DNA from: Methylotenera sp.
GTDB lineage: Bacteria; Pseudomonadota; Gammaproteobacteria; Burkholderiales; Methylophilaceae
Reading direction: 5' to 3'
DNA length: 64,000 nt
NCBI GenBank assembly: GCA_014378845.1
Contig: JACMNB010000051.1
Span: forward strand, 43,685-107,684
In this document: piece after piece, positions 50,739 to 59,483 of the stretch
Numbering within the stretch: the first letter of the stretch is position 1
Layout of the letters: each line of letters opens with the position of its first letter
Made by a program: the position numbers and the translations under genes
Notes under the pieces: generated by a model
What the model saw: the letters and a program-made list of their open reading frames with translations, nothing else
The model's database searches: none
Told to the model about the DNA's origin: nothing

Positions 50739-51631
50739 TATTTCATCGCCATTAAATCGTCAATTGCAAGTTGACTAATCTCAATTTTCACGCCTAATTC
50801 TGTCGGTTTACGGCCTAGTAAAATGGGCAACATATTCAGCGCAGGCACGTTATGGCCTTGCATCAATTCAAAGTGGCCAAATGATAGCGGCGTGCAAGCT
50901 AACACATCAAAAACATGGCTGGCCAAGCGCACAATTAACTTTGGCATCGCCAATTGCTGCGCGGGGTTTAGCCTATTTACCGCGCGCAATTTGGCTAAAT
51001 ATTGTGGAATCGTCATCTCGTCACTACCGCCAAGCTCAATTATTGATGGCCATTTTTCTGCCTTTAAGCACAATTTAGCCACTGCTTCACCTAAATCGGT
51101 CACTTGCAGCGGCGCAACTAAACCTTTGCTTTGCATCACAAATTGTAGCGGCCATGCGGCCACACGCCTAAACCATTTGGCGCCATAGCCCCCTTCTCCA
51201 TCTAGCAGGCTTGGCCTTACAATGATCGCATTTGCGCCGCTGGCCAAAATGGCTTGTTCGCCCCAATATTTGCTAGTAATAAAGCCACTTTTTGCACACG
51301 CCGATAAACCAATGGCTGATATTTGAATCAGCTTAATACCAGTTTGGGCGCAAGCATCGGCAAGGCTTTCAACCGAAAATGTGTGAATTTTAGCGTAACT
51401 TTCACCTTTTCTTTCGCGCAAAATACCAACTGAATTCACCACTACATCAAAGCCCTTAATGACAGAAAGCCAATCGTCGGCTTGCTGCATATTTTGCATT
51501 TTTACTGGTAGCTGACTGTTTTGCTTAACCGCTTTACGACTGCCAATTACCACCTGTGCACCTTGTAATTGCAGTTTGGCGACAATATTGCGCCCAATAA
51601 AGCCATTACCACCCAATACTAAAACTCTCAT
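50735..51631 (-). CDS. NAD(P)-binding Rossmann / SDR-like protein (NDUFA9-like)
   Basis: 298 residues, extended short-chain dehydrogenase type. N-terminal nucleotide-binding MRVLVLGGNGFIGRNIVAKL (GxxGxxG), FDVVVNSVGILRERKGESYA, and ASGANAIIVRPSLLDGEGGY. No clear YxxxK catalytic pair (YWGEQAI only), so it may bind nucleotide without classical dehydrogenase activity, as proposed for complex-I-associated NDUFA9 relatives. Divergent from the GbsR/MarR-type regulator and perhaps under its control. Confidence 0.85.
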   Translation of the reverse strand: MRVLVLGGNGFIGRNIVAKLQLQGAQVVIGSRKAVKQNSQLPVKMQNMQQADDWLSVIKGFDVVVNSVGILRERKGESYAKIHTFSVESLADACAQTGIKLIQISAIGLSACAKSGFITSKYWGEQAILASGANAIIVRPSLLDGEGGYGAKWFRRVAAWPLQFVMQSKGLVAPLQVTDLGEAVAKLCLKAEKWPSIIELGGSDEMTIPQYLAKLRAVNRLNPAQQLAMPKLIVRLASHVFDVLACTPLSFGHFELMQGHNVPALNMLPILLGRKPTELGVKIEISQLAIDDLMAMKY

Positions 51632-51681
51632 GCAACCCCTTTCATTTAACGGTGTAAATAGATTTTTGGTAATTTCTTTTA

Positions 51682-51720
51682 TTTCTGTATTGACAGAAAT
51701 ATATGACAGATGTGATAATG
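51682..51720 (+). promoter_or_regulatory. Promoter with overlapping palindromic operator for GbsR/MarR-type regulator gene
   Basis: TTGACA at 51690-51695 and GATAAT at 51714-51719 (18-bp spacing; TGT before the -10 makes it an extended -10). TTTCTGT-ATTG-ACAGAAA (51682-51699) is a perfect 7-bp inverted repeat covering the -35 box, and TGACA ... TGTCA brackets the -10. Probable autoregulatory operator. Confidence 0.65.
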
Positions 51721-51752
51721 TGTCAACTACTATTTTTTACAAGGCCATGACC

Positions 51753-52343
51753 ATGATTGAAACAACCACATTAAATAGCGAGCGCGACCATCTGAACAAC
51801 CCAGCTCAGCCAAGCGATGCAATCCAATTAAGTGAGCTAGGCAACCAATTTGTGTTGCATTGGGGCGAAATGGGCACGCGTTGGGGCATTAATCGCACGG
51901 TTTCGCAAATTCACGCGCTACTCTATTACACAGGTAAACCCGCCAATGCAGAGCAAATTGCCGATGCGCTGCAAATTGCGCGTAGCAATGTCAGTAACAG
52001 CCTGAAAGAATTGCAAAACTGGAAGCTGGTTCGCATTACCCACATGATGGGCGACAGGCGTGATTATTTTGAAACTTCGTTAGATATTTGGGCGCTGTTT
52101 AGCACCGTTATTACCGAGCGTAAAAAGCGCGAATTTGACCCAACGGTGGCATTTTTGCAAGAGTTTTATGCCAATAATAGTTTTAACAACAATGAGTTAG
52201 AAAGTAAAAAACGTGTCAAAGAAATGCTCGATTTAATGCAGACAGTTTCAATTTGGGGCGATGAAATGATTAAACTAAAACCCGAGACGCTAACCAAAAT
52301 TATGAAATATGGCGCAAAAATAAAGGCCTTAATAGGCGGATAA
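51753..52343 (+). CDS. GbsR/MarR-type winged-helix transcriptional regulator
   Basis: About 196 residues. Winged-helix DNA-binding core: MGTRWGINRTVSQIHALLYY, NAEQIADALQIARSNVSNSL (recognition helix), LVRITHMMGDRRDYFETSLD (wing). This pattern is typical of the GbsR subfamily, which often controls envelope or osmotic genes. The C-terminal helices (EMLDLMQTVSIWGDEMIKL) probably dimerise it. AAGG lies 8 bases before this ATG; the in-frame ATG two codons earlier is too close to it. Divergent from the Rossmann gene, followed by the DCC gene. Confidence 0.88.
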   Translation: MIETTTLNSERDHLNNPAQPSDAIQLSELGNQFVLHWGEMGTRWGINRTVSQIHALLYYTGKPANAEQIADALQIARSNVSNSLKELQNWKLVRITHMMGDRRDYFETSLDIWALFSTVITERKKREFDPTVAFLQEFYANNSFNNNELESKKRVKEMLDLMQTVSIWGDEMIKLKPETLTKIMKYGAKIKALIGG

Positions 52344-52359
52344 CTTTAAAAATAATTAA

Positions 52360-52818
52360 ATGTTGAAAGACTTAAACTGGAAAGAACAATTGATGCCAAT
52401 ACAATACCCACTGACTATTTACTATGACGCCAGTTGCCCGCTTTGCGCGGCTGAGATGCATACTATTAAAGAGACTGACTTTGAAAACAAGCTAATTTTG
52501 GTCGATTGCTCCAATGATGCGTTTGCCGAACCTGCATTCTGCCCAAGCAATAAAGCTGCCATGATGGCAGGCATTCACGCAGTAGATGCAGCCGGCCTAT
52601 GGATTAAAGGCGTGGACGTATTTGAAATTGCCTACAAAGCAGGCGGATTTAACAAGCTTGGCCAATTTTGGGGCAATAAAACCTTGCGCCCACTGCTCAC
52701 GCGCGCTTACCCGCTAATTGCAGATAATCGTCATTGGTTAAGCAAAACGCCGCTGCCGTATTGGCTAAATAAGATGTTGCGCTTTTGCGCGGCAAAAAAA
52801 CCAACCCATTTGTTATGA
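52360..52818 (+). CDS. DUF393 / DCC-family thiol-disulfide oxidoreductase-like protein
   Basis: 152 residues. The DCC-family N-terminal motif TIYYDASCPLCAAEMHTI holds a CPLC pair resembling a thioredoxin-type site. The C-terminal half (WGNKTLRPLLTRAYPLIADN) fits the family. Likely co-transcribed with the preceding regulator (16-base gap). Two starts are possible, ATG 52360 or ATG 52393 (MPIQYPL); the second leaves a minimal DCC protein. The redox partner is unknown. Confidence 0.85.
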   Translation: MLKDLNWKEQLMPIQYPLTIYYDASCPLCAAEMHTIKETDFENKLILVDCSNDAFAEPAFCPSNKAAMMAGIHAVDAAGLWIKGVDVFEIAYKAGGFNKLGQFWGNKTLRPLLTRAYPLIADNRHWLSKTPLPYWLNKMLRFCAAKKPTHLL

Positions 52819-52913
52819 AATTTGAGTCGCTTAGCGATAGACTATCAGACTGTTGCTGCAAGTAATCAATCGTTCTTTAGCGTATTGCTCAACAATTATT
52901 GATGAAGGCGTAA

Positions 52914-53018
52914 ATGAATACACACAAACAATCAACCCTTCTTGGGCTCACTTTTGGCATTCTTGCTGCTGTATGCCTTATTGTTGGCTTTGTTCTTATA
53001 ACGCTTGGTGGCAGGTAG
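52914..53018 (+). CDS. Possible 34-residue membrane peptide, or 5' half of a frameshifted gene
   Basis: Not in the ORF track. ATG to TAG reads MNTHKQSTLLGLTFGILAAV and on to one long hydrophobic helix ending GGR. The next short ORF begins 17 bases later in another frame and is also a membrane segment. A frame change near 53010 would join them into one protein of two to three helices. Either two tiny proteins or a broken one; I cannot decide. Confidence 0.4.
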   Translation: MNTHKQSTLLGLTFGILAAVCLIVGFVLITLGGR

Positions 53019-53035
53019 GTGTCAGCCATGATGTA

Positions 53036-53194
53036 ATGAATAACATCTTAGTGCTGGGCGCTTTTCTAATCGGTTTTGTGATATTTTTAATAGCCAATGT
53101 TGTAGTTACCATTGAGCAAATAAAACACAAAGCCCCGCAACGCGTCATTCTAATTGCATGGGCTCCCATTGGTTTTGCTATTGCAGGGTTGTGA
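53036..53194 (+). CDS. Possible 52-residue membrane protein, or 3' half of a frameshifted gene
   Basis: MNNILVLGAFLIGFVIFLIA followed by a short loop (IKHKAPQRV) and a second hydrophobic stretch (ILIAWAPIGFAIAGL). The open frame extends upstream through QVGVSHDV, which continues logically from the preceding 34-codon ORF after a frame change. The stop lies one base before the next gene's ATG, so they are one transcription unit. Confidence 0.5.
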   Translation: MNNILVLGAFLIGFVIFLIANVVVTIEQIKHKAPQRVILIAWAPIGFAIAGL

Positions 53195-53195
53195 G

Positions 53196-54020
53196 ATGGA
53201 TAAAAATCCTGAAAACATCATAGAATTAACGCGTTACAGATCTCTATACGCAAATGCGGACCCATTAATGATGTATAGCGGCTCTAGATTAGCCGCAACC
53301 TTTAAAACCGTAACTGTTTTTTTAGATTGTTCGATTAACGAAAATACTCAGTCCGTTAAGTTTGCGGTAATCCCGCCAAAATCGTACCAAGAAATAAGCA
53401 GCTTTATTGGTCAATTAAACAACTCAACCAATCCTTACCATACGACAGAGCCTGATATTTTAGTTTATCAATACTATTATTATGCTAATCACGTTGAGGT
53501 GGCACCTGCATTATCGTTATCTGGCAGCGCTAACATGGATTTATGGAAAGAGAATAGCCCTGTTATATCGGTGCATATTAACAATTTAAATAGCCAATCA
53601 ATTGCGCGATTAGAAATTGATGGTCAGGCACTCGCACTTGGTGCTAACCCTTGGCAATCTGACGAAAAAGACAGCAACTGCAAAAGCTACGCACCCAATC
53701 TGATTAGCAAATTAAATGCGCCATTGCAAGTGCGCTGGCAATTTAGCGAGGGCAACGCAACATGGCATGAAGCATTAGTAACGGTGCCTAAACTTAACGA
53801 AACATTGAGTAAGCCAGCTTGGAAAGAACGTGAAAAAAACTTGTATTTGTATTTTCAAAACAATGGCGAAGTGGCAGCACAATTACTGCAAGTAGTCGTG
53901 CTTAAAAACGATAAAATTGGGATTAGAGTAAGCGAGATATTGCCAAAATTACTAGCGGTAGGCCGTTGCGGCACAGCTGACGATAGATGGACCGAAGAAG
54001 CTATTCGTATCAACCATTAA
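53196..54020 (+). CDS. Hypothetical protein, 274 residues
   Basis: I do not recognise the family. Starts MDKNPENIIELTRYRSLYAN directly after the small membrane ORF. Soluble-looking, with beta-rich stretches (VFLDCSINENTQSVKFAVIP, PALSLSGSANMDLW, NLYLYFQNNGEVAAQLLQVV). In the same frame a TTG upstream would add HGLPLVLLLQGC, which looks like a lipoprotein signal, but that stretch also encodes the end of the membrane ORF in another frame, so I treat it as chance. Co-transcription with the small membrane ORFs suggests a shared job, perhaps at the membrane. Confidence 0.65.
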   Translation: MDKNPENIIELTRYRSLYANADPLMMYSGSRLAATFKTVTVFLDCSINENTQSVKFAVIPPKSYQEISSFIGQLNNSTNPYHTTEPDILVYQYYYYANHVEVAPALSLSGSANMDLWKENSPVISVHINNLNSQSIARLEIDGQALALGANPWQSDEKDSNCKSYAPNLISKLNAPLQVRWQFSEGNATWHEALVTVPKLNETLSKPAWKEREKNLYLYFQNNGEVAAQLLQVVVLKNDKIGIRVSEILPKLLAVGRCGTADDRWTEEAIRINH

Positions 54021-54083
54021 CAAGATCAAATAAAAAGCTAACAATGTTACAATCGGGCCAATATGGTTTAAAATTATTTTGTC

Positions 54084-54947
54084 GTGAAAAATCTTGTTAT
54101 ATTTGGTGTGGGCTTAATTGGCGGTAGTGTTGCATTGGCTTTGCAAAAAGCCCAATTTGTGCCGCATATTGTGGGCGTGGGGCGCACCGAAAAGAGCTTA
54201 CAACAAGCCTTATATCTAGGTGTGATTAATACCGCAGAAACCAGTGTTGAAGCGGCTTGTAACGATGCTGATTTAATACTGATTGCCGCGCCCGTGGCGC
54301 AAACTACAGCCATTTTAAAAAGCATAAAACCGCATTTACAATCACAAACAGTAATAACTGATGTGGGCAGCACTAAAGGCGACGTATTGGACGTTGCGCG
54401 CGAAGTTTTAGGTGTGCAGTTTCATCAATTTGTTGGCGGTCACCCCATTGCAGGGGCAGAAAAAAGTGGTGTTTCTGCCGCAAAAGATGACTTATTTTTA
54501 GGCAAAAACATTGTATTAACGCCTGCGGCAGAAACCAATATGCAGGCGCTTGCTAGCGTTACGCAGCTTTGGCAAGCCTGTGGTGGGATTGTGCGTGAAA
54601 TGTCTGCCGAAACTCATGATCGTATTTTTGCGGCCGTTAGTCATTTGCCCCATTTATTGGCGTTTGCATTGGTGGATGATATTGCCAGTCGCCCAAACGC
54701 CGAAGAATTATTCAGATTTGCCGCCAGCGGTTTTAGAGATTTTACGCGAATAGCCGGCAGCAGCCCCGAGATGTGGCGCGACATTAGTTTGGCCAATAAA
54801 ACGGCATTGATAAGCGAAATTACCACCTTTGAAAATGAATTAACCCAGTTAAAACAATTGCTTAACAATCATGATGGCGCAGGCTTAGAAGCGCTATTTA
54901 ATCGTGCCAGTGTGGCAAGAAACAACTGGGCAAATGGTAAAAAATAA
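54084..54947 (+). CDS. tyrA: Prephenate dehydrogenase
   Basis: Oxidative decarboxylation of prephenate (or arogenate) in tyrosine synthesis. Rossmann start VIFGVGLIGGSVALALQKAQ, ADLILIAAPVAQTTAIL, TDVGSTKGDVLDVAREVLG, GGHPIAGAEKSGVSAAKDDL (about 120-140), and AAVSHLPHLLAFALVDDIA. 287 residues, monofunctional. The start is GTG. First gene of the tyrA-aroA-cmk-rpsA-ihfB block conserved in betaproteobacteria. Confidence 0.95.
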   Translation: MKNLVIFGVGLIGGSVALALQKAQFVPHIVGVGRTEKSLQQALYLGVINTAETSVEAACNDADLILIAAPVAQTTAILKSIKPHLQSQTVITDVGSTKGDVLDVAREVLGVQFHQFVGGHPIAGAEKSGVSAAKDDLFLGKNIVLTPAAETNMQALASVTQLWQACGGIVREMSAETHDRIFAAVSHLPHLLAFALVDDIASRPNAEELFRFAASGFRDFTRIAGSSPEMWRDISLANKTALISEITTFENELTQLKQLLNNHDGAGLEALFNRASVARNNWANGKK

Positions 54948-54956
54948 CCTAATACT

Positions 54957-55070
54957 CAGTGTCATGCTGAACTTGATTCAGCATCTCGATACTTAATCAT
55001 CAAAATCGATAATCAAAACTGAAAATCGAAAACGTAATGGAATAGATTCCGTTTCAAGCACGGAATGACA
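54957..55070. repeat. GTGTCATGCTGAA-family repeat in the tyrA-aroA gap
   Basis: TGTCATGCTGAACTTGATTC with AGCATC forms a hairpin at the left end; CCGTTTCAAGCACGGAATGACA closes the right. A ~113-bp element ends 8 bases before the aroA ATG, leaving only its GGAATGAC as possible ribosome-binding sequence. Confidence 0.75.
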
Positions 55071-55078
55071 AATAAAAT

Positions 55079-56518
55079 ATGGAACAACTCACCCTCCCCG
55101 CCGCTAGCCGCGCCCAAGGCCACATTACTTTGCCAGGCAGCAAAAGTATCTCGAACCGCACGTTATTGCTGGCTGCGCTGGCAGATGGTGTGACAGAGAT
55201 TCGCGATGTATTAGCCAGTGACGACACGGCGCGAATGCTGGAAGCATTGGCGATTTTAGGCGTTAAATGCGAAAATTTTGCCGAAAACGCTTGGCGTGTA
55301 ACGGGTTGCAATGGTCAGTTTCCTAACAAGCAAGCTGACCTATTTTTGGGCAATGCTGGCACTGCTTTTAGGCCATTAACCGCCGCGCTGGCTTTATCTA
55401 ACGGACATTACACTTTAACAGGCACGCCGCGCATGCACGAGCGGCCGATTGGCGACCTAAATGATGCCTTGCGTCAAATTGGCGCGCACATTGAATGTTT
55501 AGATAATGAAGGCTTTCCGCCACTAAAAATTAAACCGCAAATTTCACCTGCGCATTTACCCCCACCCCAACCCTCCCCCTTAAAAGTTGAGGGAGTTACT
55601 GGGCGCCAGAAAACTACAGACAAAGCCTATGCGCCATTACTAAAATCAATTGCAACCCTAAAACCCATTCAAATTCGCGGCGATGTTTCTAGCCAGTTTT
55701 TAACTGCGCTGTTAATGGCTTTGCCGCTAACCAAGCAAGAAGCCACAATTGAAGTCATTGGTGAGTTGATTTCAAAGCCATATATAGAAATCACCCTGAA
55801 TTTAATGGCCAAGTTCGGGGTTGCTGTTAAACGAGATGGTTGGCAGCGTTTTACCATTGCTGCCAACGCACAGTACACGTCGCCCAAACAAATTTTTGTA
55901 GAGGGTGATGCTTCTAGCGCCTCGTATTTCTTGGCTGCTGGGGCCATTGGCGGTGGGCCGGTCAATGTAAAAGGCGTTGGCCAAAATAGCATTCAGGGCG
56001 ATATAAAATTTACCGAAGCGCTAGAAATGATGGGGGCGGAAATTTTACTGGGCCAAAATTTTGCCGAGTGTGAGCGTCGCGATTATTCGGCTGATGGCAC
56101 CCATCATACAACCATCAAAGTTAAGAGCAAAACCAAACTAAAAGCCATTGATTTAGATTGCAATCACATGCCCGATGCAGCGATGACGCTGGCCACAACC
56201 GCCCTCTTTTGCGACGGCACAACTACTTTGCGAAACATCGCCAGCTGGCGTGTGAAAGAAACGGATCGCTTAAGTGCGATGGCGACTGAGCTGCGTAAAG
56301 TGGGCGCGATTGTGACAGAAGGCATTGATTTTATTAGCATTACGCCGCCTGTTGCACTAACGCCAAACGCGGTGATTGACACCTATGACGACCACCGTAT
56401 GGCCATGTGTTTTGCGCTGGTTAGCTTAGGCGGCGTGCCAATTACCATTAACGACCCCAAATGTGTGAACAAGACTTTTCCTGACTTTTTTCCGCGTTTT
56501 GCTAAAATTACCAAGTGA
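55079..56518 (+). CDS. aroA: 3-phosphoshikimate 1-carboxyvinyltransferase (EPSP synthase), with a repeat-derived insertion
   Basis: Sixth step of the shikimate pathway. [20 protein letters not shown] (phosphate-binding, about 20-40), [19 protein letters not shown] (PEP site), [35 protein letters not shown], and [20 protein letters not shown] are all present. Class I type. 479 residues against about 430 usually: residues roughly 158-190 ([20 protein letters not shown] and following) are extra and come from a palindromic repeat, placed in the loop before the GDVSSQ strand. The active site looks intact. Confidence 0.96.
   Translation: MEQLTLPAASRAQGHITLPGSKSISNRTLLLAALADGVTEIRDVLASDDTARMLEALAILGVKCENFAENAWRVTGCNGQFPNKQADLFLGNAGTAFRPLTAALALSNGHYTLTGTPRMHERPIGDLNDALRQIGAHIECLDNEGFPPLKIKPQISPAHLPPPQPSPLKVEGVTGRQKTTDKAYAPLLKSIATLKPIQIRGDVSSQFLTALLMALPLTKQEATIEVIGELISKPYIEITLNLMAKFGVAVKRDGWQRFTIAANAQYTSPKQIFVEGDASSASYFLAAGAIGGGPVNVKGVGQNSIQGDIKFTEALEMMGAEILLGQNFAECERRDYSADGTHHTTIKVKSKTKLKAIDLDCNHMPDAAMTLATTALFCDGTTTLRNIASWRVKETDRLSAMATELRKVGAIVTEGIDFISITPPVALTPNAVIDTYDDHRMAMCFALVSLGGVPITINDPKCVNKTFPDFFPRFAKITK
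55555..55612. repeat. GC-rich palindromic repeat inserted in aroA
   Basis: TTACCCCCACCCCAACCCTC then CCCCTTAAAAGTTGAGGGAG. Same class as the arms in mfd (CCCCTAAAAGAGGGAGGGGA on its coding strand) and at 31862. In frame; encodes [16 protein letters not shown]. Confidence 0.75.
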
Positions 56519-56528
56519 TGAATCACAA

Positions 56529-57218
56529 GTGACGACTCAAGAGTCTGTAATCGCACCTGTTATTGCGCCAGTAATTGCTATAGATGGCCCATCAGCCAGC
56601 GGCAAAGGCACGGTTGCCGAAAAAGTGGCAGGTGCACTTGGTTATCATTATTTAGATTCTGGTGCGCTGTATCGTATTGTGGCATTTGCCGCGTATCGCG
56701 ATAATATTAAATGGAATCAAGCAGATGCACTGGGTGATATGGCGCAAAATTTGGATGTTGCGTTTAAACAAGGCGATATTTTTTTAGAGGGCGACCGCAT
56801 TACAGAAGCCTTAAGAAGCGAAGAAATAAGCCGCGGCGCAAGTGAAGTTGCAATTCATCCAACTGTGCGCGAAGCGCTGCTTAAATTGCAACAAAGTTTT
56901 CGCAAAACACCTGGTTTAGTCGCCGACGGCCGCGATATGGGCTCAGTCGTTTTTAAAGATGCGCGCCTGAAAATATTCCTGACCGCCAGCGTGGAAACCC
57001 GCGCCGAACGTCGCTTTAAGCAGCTGGCAAACAAAGGCATTGACGCAAATTACGATCAAATTTTAGCAGATTTACAAGCCCGCGATTTGCGCGATAGTCA
57101 GCGTAGCGCCGCGCCCTTAATCCAAACTGATGATGCGCTGTTGTTAGACACCACCCATTGCAGCATCGCGCAAGCGGTAGCATTTGTACTAAAGGTTAGT
57201 CAAAAAGATTGTAATTAA
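56529..57218 (+). CDS. cmk: Cytidylate kinase
   Basis: Phosphorylates CMP and dCMP. P-loop IDGPSASGKGTVAEKVAGAL, LDSGALYRIVAFAAY, TPGLVADGRDMGSVVFKDAR, KIFLTASVETRAERRFKQL. The ORF-track start (TTG inside aroA) makes it too long; the GTG at 56529 gives 229 residues, the usual size. Before the P-loop is a small duplication, VIAPVIAPVIA. Overlaps or abuts the aroA end, so it is probably in its transcript. Confidence 0.95.
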   Translation: MTTQESVIAPVIAPVIAIDGPSASGKGTVAEKVAGALGYHYLDSGALYRIVAFAAYRDNIKWNQADALGDMAQNLDVAFKQGDIFLEGDRITEALRSEEISRGASEVAIHPTVREALLKLQQSFRKTPGLVADGRDMGSVVFKDARLKIFLTASVETRAERRFKQLANKGIDANYDQILADLQARDLRDSQRSAAPLIQTDDALLLDTTHCSIAQAVAFVLKVSQKDCN

Positions 57219-57266
57219 CCTGCCACCAATATTTATTAATTAATCGGTATAAAATGTTTTAAGTCA

Positions 57267-57295
57267 TTGAACATACGCTATTATTTGTGTAATAT
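57267..57295 (+). promoter_or_regulatory. rpsA promoter
   Basis: TTGAAC, exactly 17 bases, TAATAT. Would give a ~115-nt leader before the rpsA ATG. Confidence 0.7.
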
Positions 57296-57306
57296 GCGTG
57301 CTTGTG

Positions 57307-57416
57307 TTGCGTTTTTTGTAAGCGCAACTTTTTAACAACTACCCCGCTGCTCGGCGGGAATGCTTAAAGTGATTTAAATCAATGATTTTAAGTAATTTTT
57401 TAGGTAACTTTTTTTA
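57307..57416 (+). promoter_or_regulatory. rpsA 5' leader with hairpins, probable autogenous control region
   Basis: Two hairpins: GTTGCG ... CGCAAC with an 11-nt loop, and CCCGC-TGCTCG-GCGGG. No strong Shine-Dalgarno lies near the ATG (only TAGGT about 12 bases away in a T-rich stretch). In E. coli the rpsA leader likewise lacks a good Shine-Dalgarno and folds into hairpins that S1 itself represses; by analogy this is a feedback leader. Confidence 0.55.
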
Positions 57417-58934
57417 ATGGCTTCTACTTCTAATTCAACTCCATCTTCAATGGAATCCTTTGCCGCGCTTTTTGAAGAAAGCTTAGCGCGCCAAGAAATG
57501 CGCTCTGGCGAGGTCATTACCGCCGAAGTTATCTTTATTGATAGCGATCACGTCATCGTAAACGCAGGCTTAAAATCTGAAAGCGTCATTGACGTTGCAG
57601 AGTTTAAAAACGCCGCTGGCGAAGTCGAAGTGGCTGTGGGCGACTTTGTAAAAGTATGTATCGAAAAACTAGAAGATGGTTTTGGCTCAACCCAACTTTC
57701 TCGCGAAAAAGCGAAGAAAATGCAAGCTTGGCTTGATTTAGAAGATGCGATGAACGAAGGCCGCGTAGTTAAAGGCTTCGTCAGTGGTAAAGTCAAAGGC
57801 GGTTTACGCGTTTCTGTTAATGGCATTATGGCTTTCTTGCCCGGTTCTTTGGTCGATGTGCGCCCAGTTAAAGATACCACGCCTTTTGAAAATAAAGAGT
57901 GGGATTTCAAAGTCATCAAGCTTGACCGCAAACGCAATAACATTGTGGTTTCTCGCCGTGCAGTAATGGAAGTCAGCGCTGGCGCAGATCGCGAAGCATT
58001 GATGGGTTCATTGGTTGAAGGCGCAACGGTTAAAGGCATTGTTAAAAACATCACCGATTACGGCGCGTTTGTGGATTTAGGCGGTATTGATGGCTTATTA
58101 CACATTACCGATTTGGCTTGGCGCCGCGTTAAGCACCCATCAGAAGTGCTAACCGTAGGCGAAGAAGTGGAAGCGAAAATCTTGAAATTTGATCAAGAAA
58201 AAAATCGCGTATCGCTCGGCATTAAACAATTAGGCGATGACCCATGGGTTGCGCTAACACGTCGTTACCCAGTCAGCACGCGCTTATTTGGTAAAGTATC
58301 AAACTTAACTGACTACGGTGCGTTTGTTGAAGTAGAGCCGGGCATTGAAGGTTTAGTCCACGTTTCAGAAATGGATTGGACTAACAAAAACATTCATCCA
58401 GGCAAAATCGCACAATTGGGCGACGAAGTTGAAGTGATGATTTTAGAGATTGACGAAGATCGTCGTCGCTTATCACTTGGCATGAAACAATGTAAAGCTA
58501 ATCCTTGGGATGATTTCTCAGCTACGCACGCTAAAGGCGACAAGGTTGCGGGTCAAATCAAATCAATCACCGATTTTGGCGTGTTTATTGGTTTGCCAGG
58601 CGGCATTGATGGTTTAGTGCATTTGTCTGATTTATCTTGGACAGCTACTGGTGAAGAAGCGATTCGTAACTTTAAAAAAGGGGATGAGTTACAAGCCGTT
58701 ATCTTAGCCATTGATGTTGAAAAAGAGCGTATTTCATTGGGCGTTAAGCAGCTGACTGAAGATCCATCTGGTGCGACGCCTTCTCTATCGTCATCAGAAG
58801 ACAAGGCAGCCAAACCTAAAGCAAAACCTGCAAAAACCAAAGCAGAAGCACCTTCTGCTGAAGATAATGCAGCGGCAGCTGGCACAACCAATCTTGGCGC
58901 ACTGTTAAAAGCCAAAATGGACAGCAAGAAATAA
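57417..58934 (+). CDS. rpsA: Ribosomal protein S1, five S1 domains
   Basis: Binds mRNA for initiation on the 30S subunit. I count five S1 domains: [17 protein letters not shown] (1), [20 protein letters not shown] (2), [20 protein letters not shown] (3), [20 protein letters not shown] (4), [20 protein letters not shown] (5). After [16 protein letters not shown] the sixth domain of the E. coli type is missing; a Lys/Ala/Pro-rich tail ends in [15 protein letters not shown]. 505 residues against about 557-570. Domains 1-4, needed for ribosome and mRNA binding, are intact. Confidence 0.96.
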   Translation: MASTSNSTPSSMESFAALFEESLARQEMRSGEVITAEVIFIDSDHVIVNAGLKSESVIDVAEFKNAAGEVEVAVGDFVKVCIEKLEDGFGSTQLSREKAKKMQAWLDLEDAMNEGRVVKGFVSGKVKGGLRVSVNGIMAFLPGSLVDVRPVKDTTPFENKEWDFKVIKLDRKRNNIVVSRRAVMEVSAGADREALMGSLVEGATVKGIVKNITDYGAFVDLGGIDGLLHITDLAWRRVKHPSEVLTVGEEVEAKILKFDQEKNRVSLGIKQLGDDPWVALTRRYPVSTRLFGKVSNLTDYGAFVEVEPGIEGLVHVSEMDWTNKNIHPGKIAQLGDEVEVMILEIDEDRRRLSLGMKQCKANPWDDFSATHAKGDKVAGQIKSITDFGVFIGLPGGIDGLVHLSDLSWTATGEEAIRNFKKGDELQAVILAIDVEKERISLGVKQLTEDPSGATPSLSSSEDKAAKPKAKPAKTKAEAPSAEDNAAAAGTTNLGALLKAKMDSKK

Positions 58935-59024
58935 TCGCAAATTGGATAGCAGAATAGTTACCAGTATAAATTTATAAGTAATCATCGTCGAAATTTAAAG
59001 TTAAACTAAAGGCAAGCATAAGCC

Positions 59025-59306
59025 ATGACAAAATCTGAACTCATTAATTTATTAGCCGAGCGTTTTTCACAATTAGTTGTGAAAGATGCGGAGCTGTCGG
59101 TAAAGGCTATTTTAGATGCAATGACAGACAATTTATCGACTGGGGAGCGCATTGAAATTCGTGGTTTTGGTAGTTTTAGTTTAAATTACCGTCCGCCGCG
59201 TTTAGGCCGTAATCCTAAAACTGGCAGCAAAGTGCAGGTGCCCGCTAAGCATGTGCCGCATTTTAAAGCCGGTAAAGAGTTGCGTGACCGTGTTGATGCA
59301 GCTTAA
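59025..59306 (+). CDS. ihfB: Integration host factor beta subunit
   Basis: DNA-bending protein, heterodimer partner of IhfA. 93 residues: [37 protein letters not shown] (beta arm), [20 protein letters not shown]. The Pro in the arm tip that intercalates DNA lies in GRNPKTG. Lies 90 bases after rpsA, a conserved position. Confidence 0.97.
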   Translation: MTKSELINLLAERFSQLVVKDAELSVKAILDAMTDNLSTGERIEIRGFGSFSLNYRPPRLGRNPKTGSKVQVPAKHVPHFKAGKELRDRVDAA

Positions 59307-59334
59307 TTAGTGTTTATTTAGATGTAGATGGTTT

Positions 59335-59364
59335 AAAAAAGGCGCAAGTAATTGTGCCTTTTTT
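59335..59364 (+). terminator. Intrinsic terminator after ihfB
   Basis: AAAAAAGGCGCAA-GTAA-TTGTGCCTTTTTT: a stem with one G.T pair, flanked by A and T runs. Ends the rpsA-ihfB unit. Confidence 0.82.
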
Positions 59365-59483
59365 ATTGCTTAAACGATTGCGCGGTATTGTAGAATCATT
59401 AGGCGCTCTTCATAAGCTTAGGTAAAATAAACAGTTAAAATAACCAAGATGAAGCAAAAGATGATGCGAAGCTCTCAACAAAA

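Noticed and set aside
53154-53195. Possible lipoprotein signal (LPLVLLLQGC) upstream of the 274-residue hypothetical protein
   Set aside because: Begins with TTG, no basic residues before the hydrophobic part, and the same bases encode the end of the small membrane ORF in another frame.
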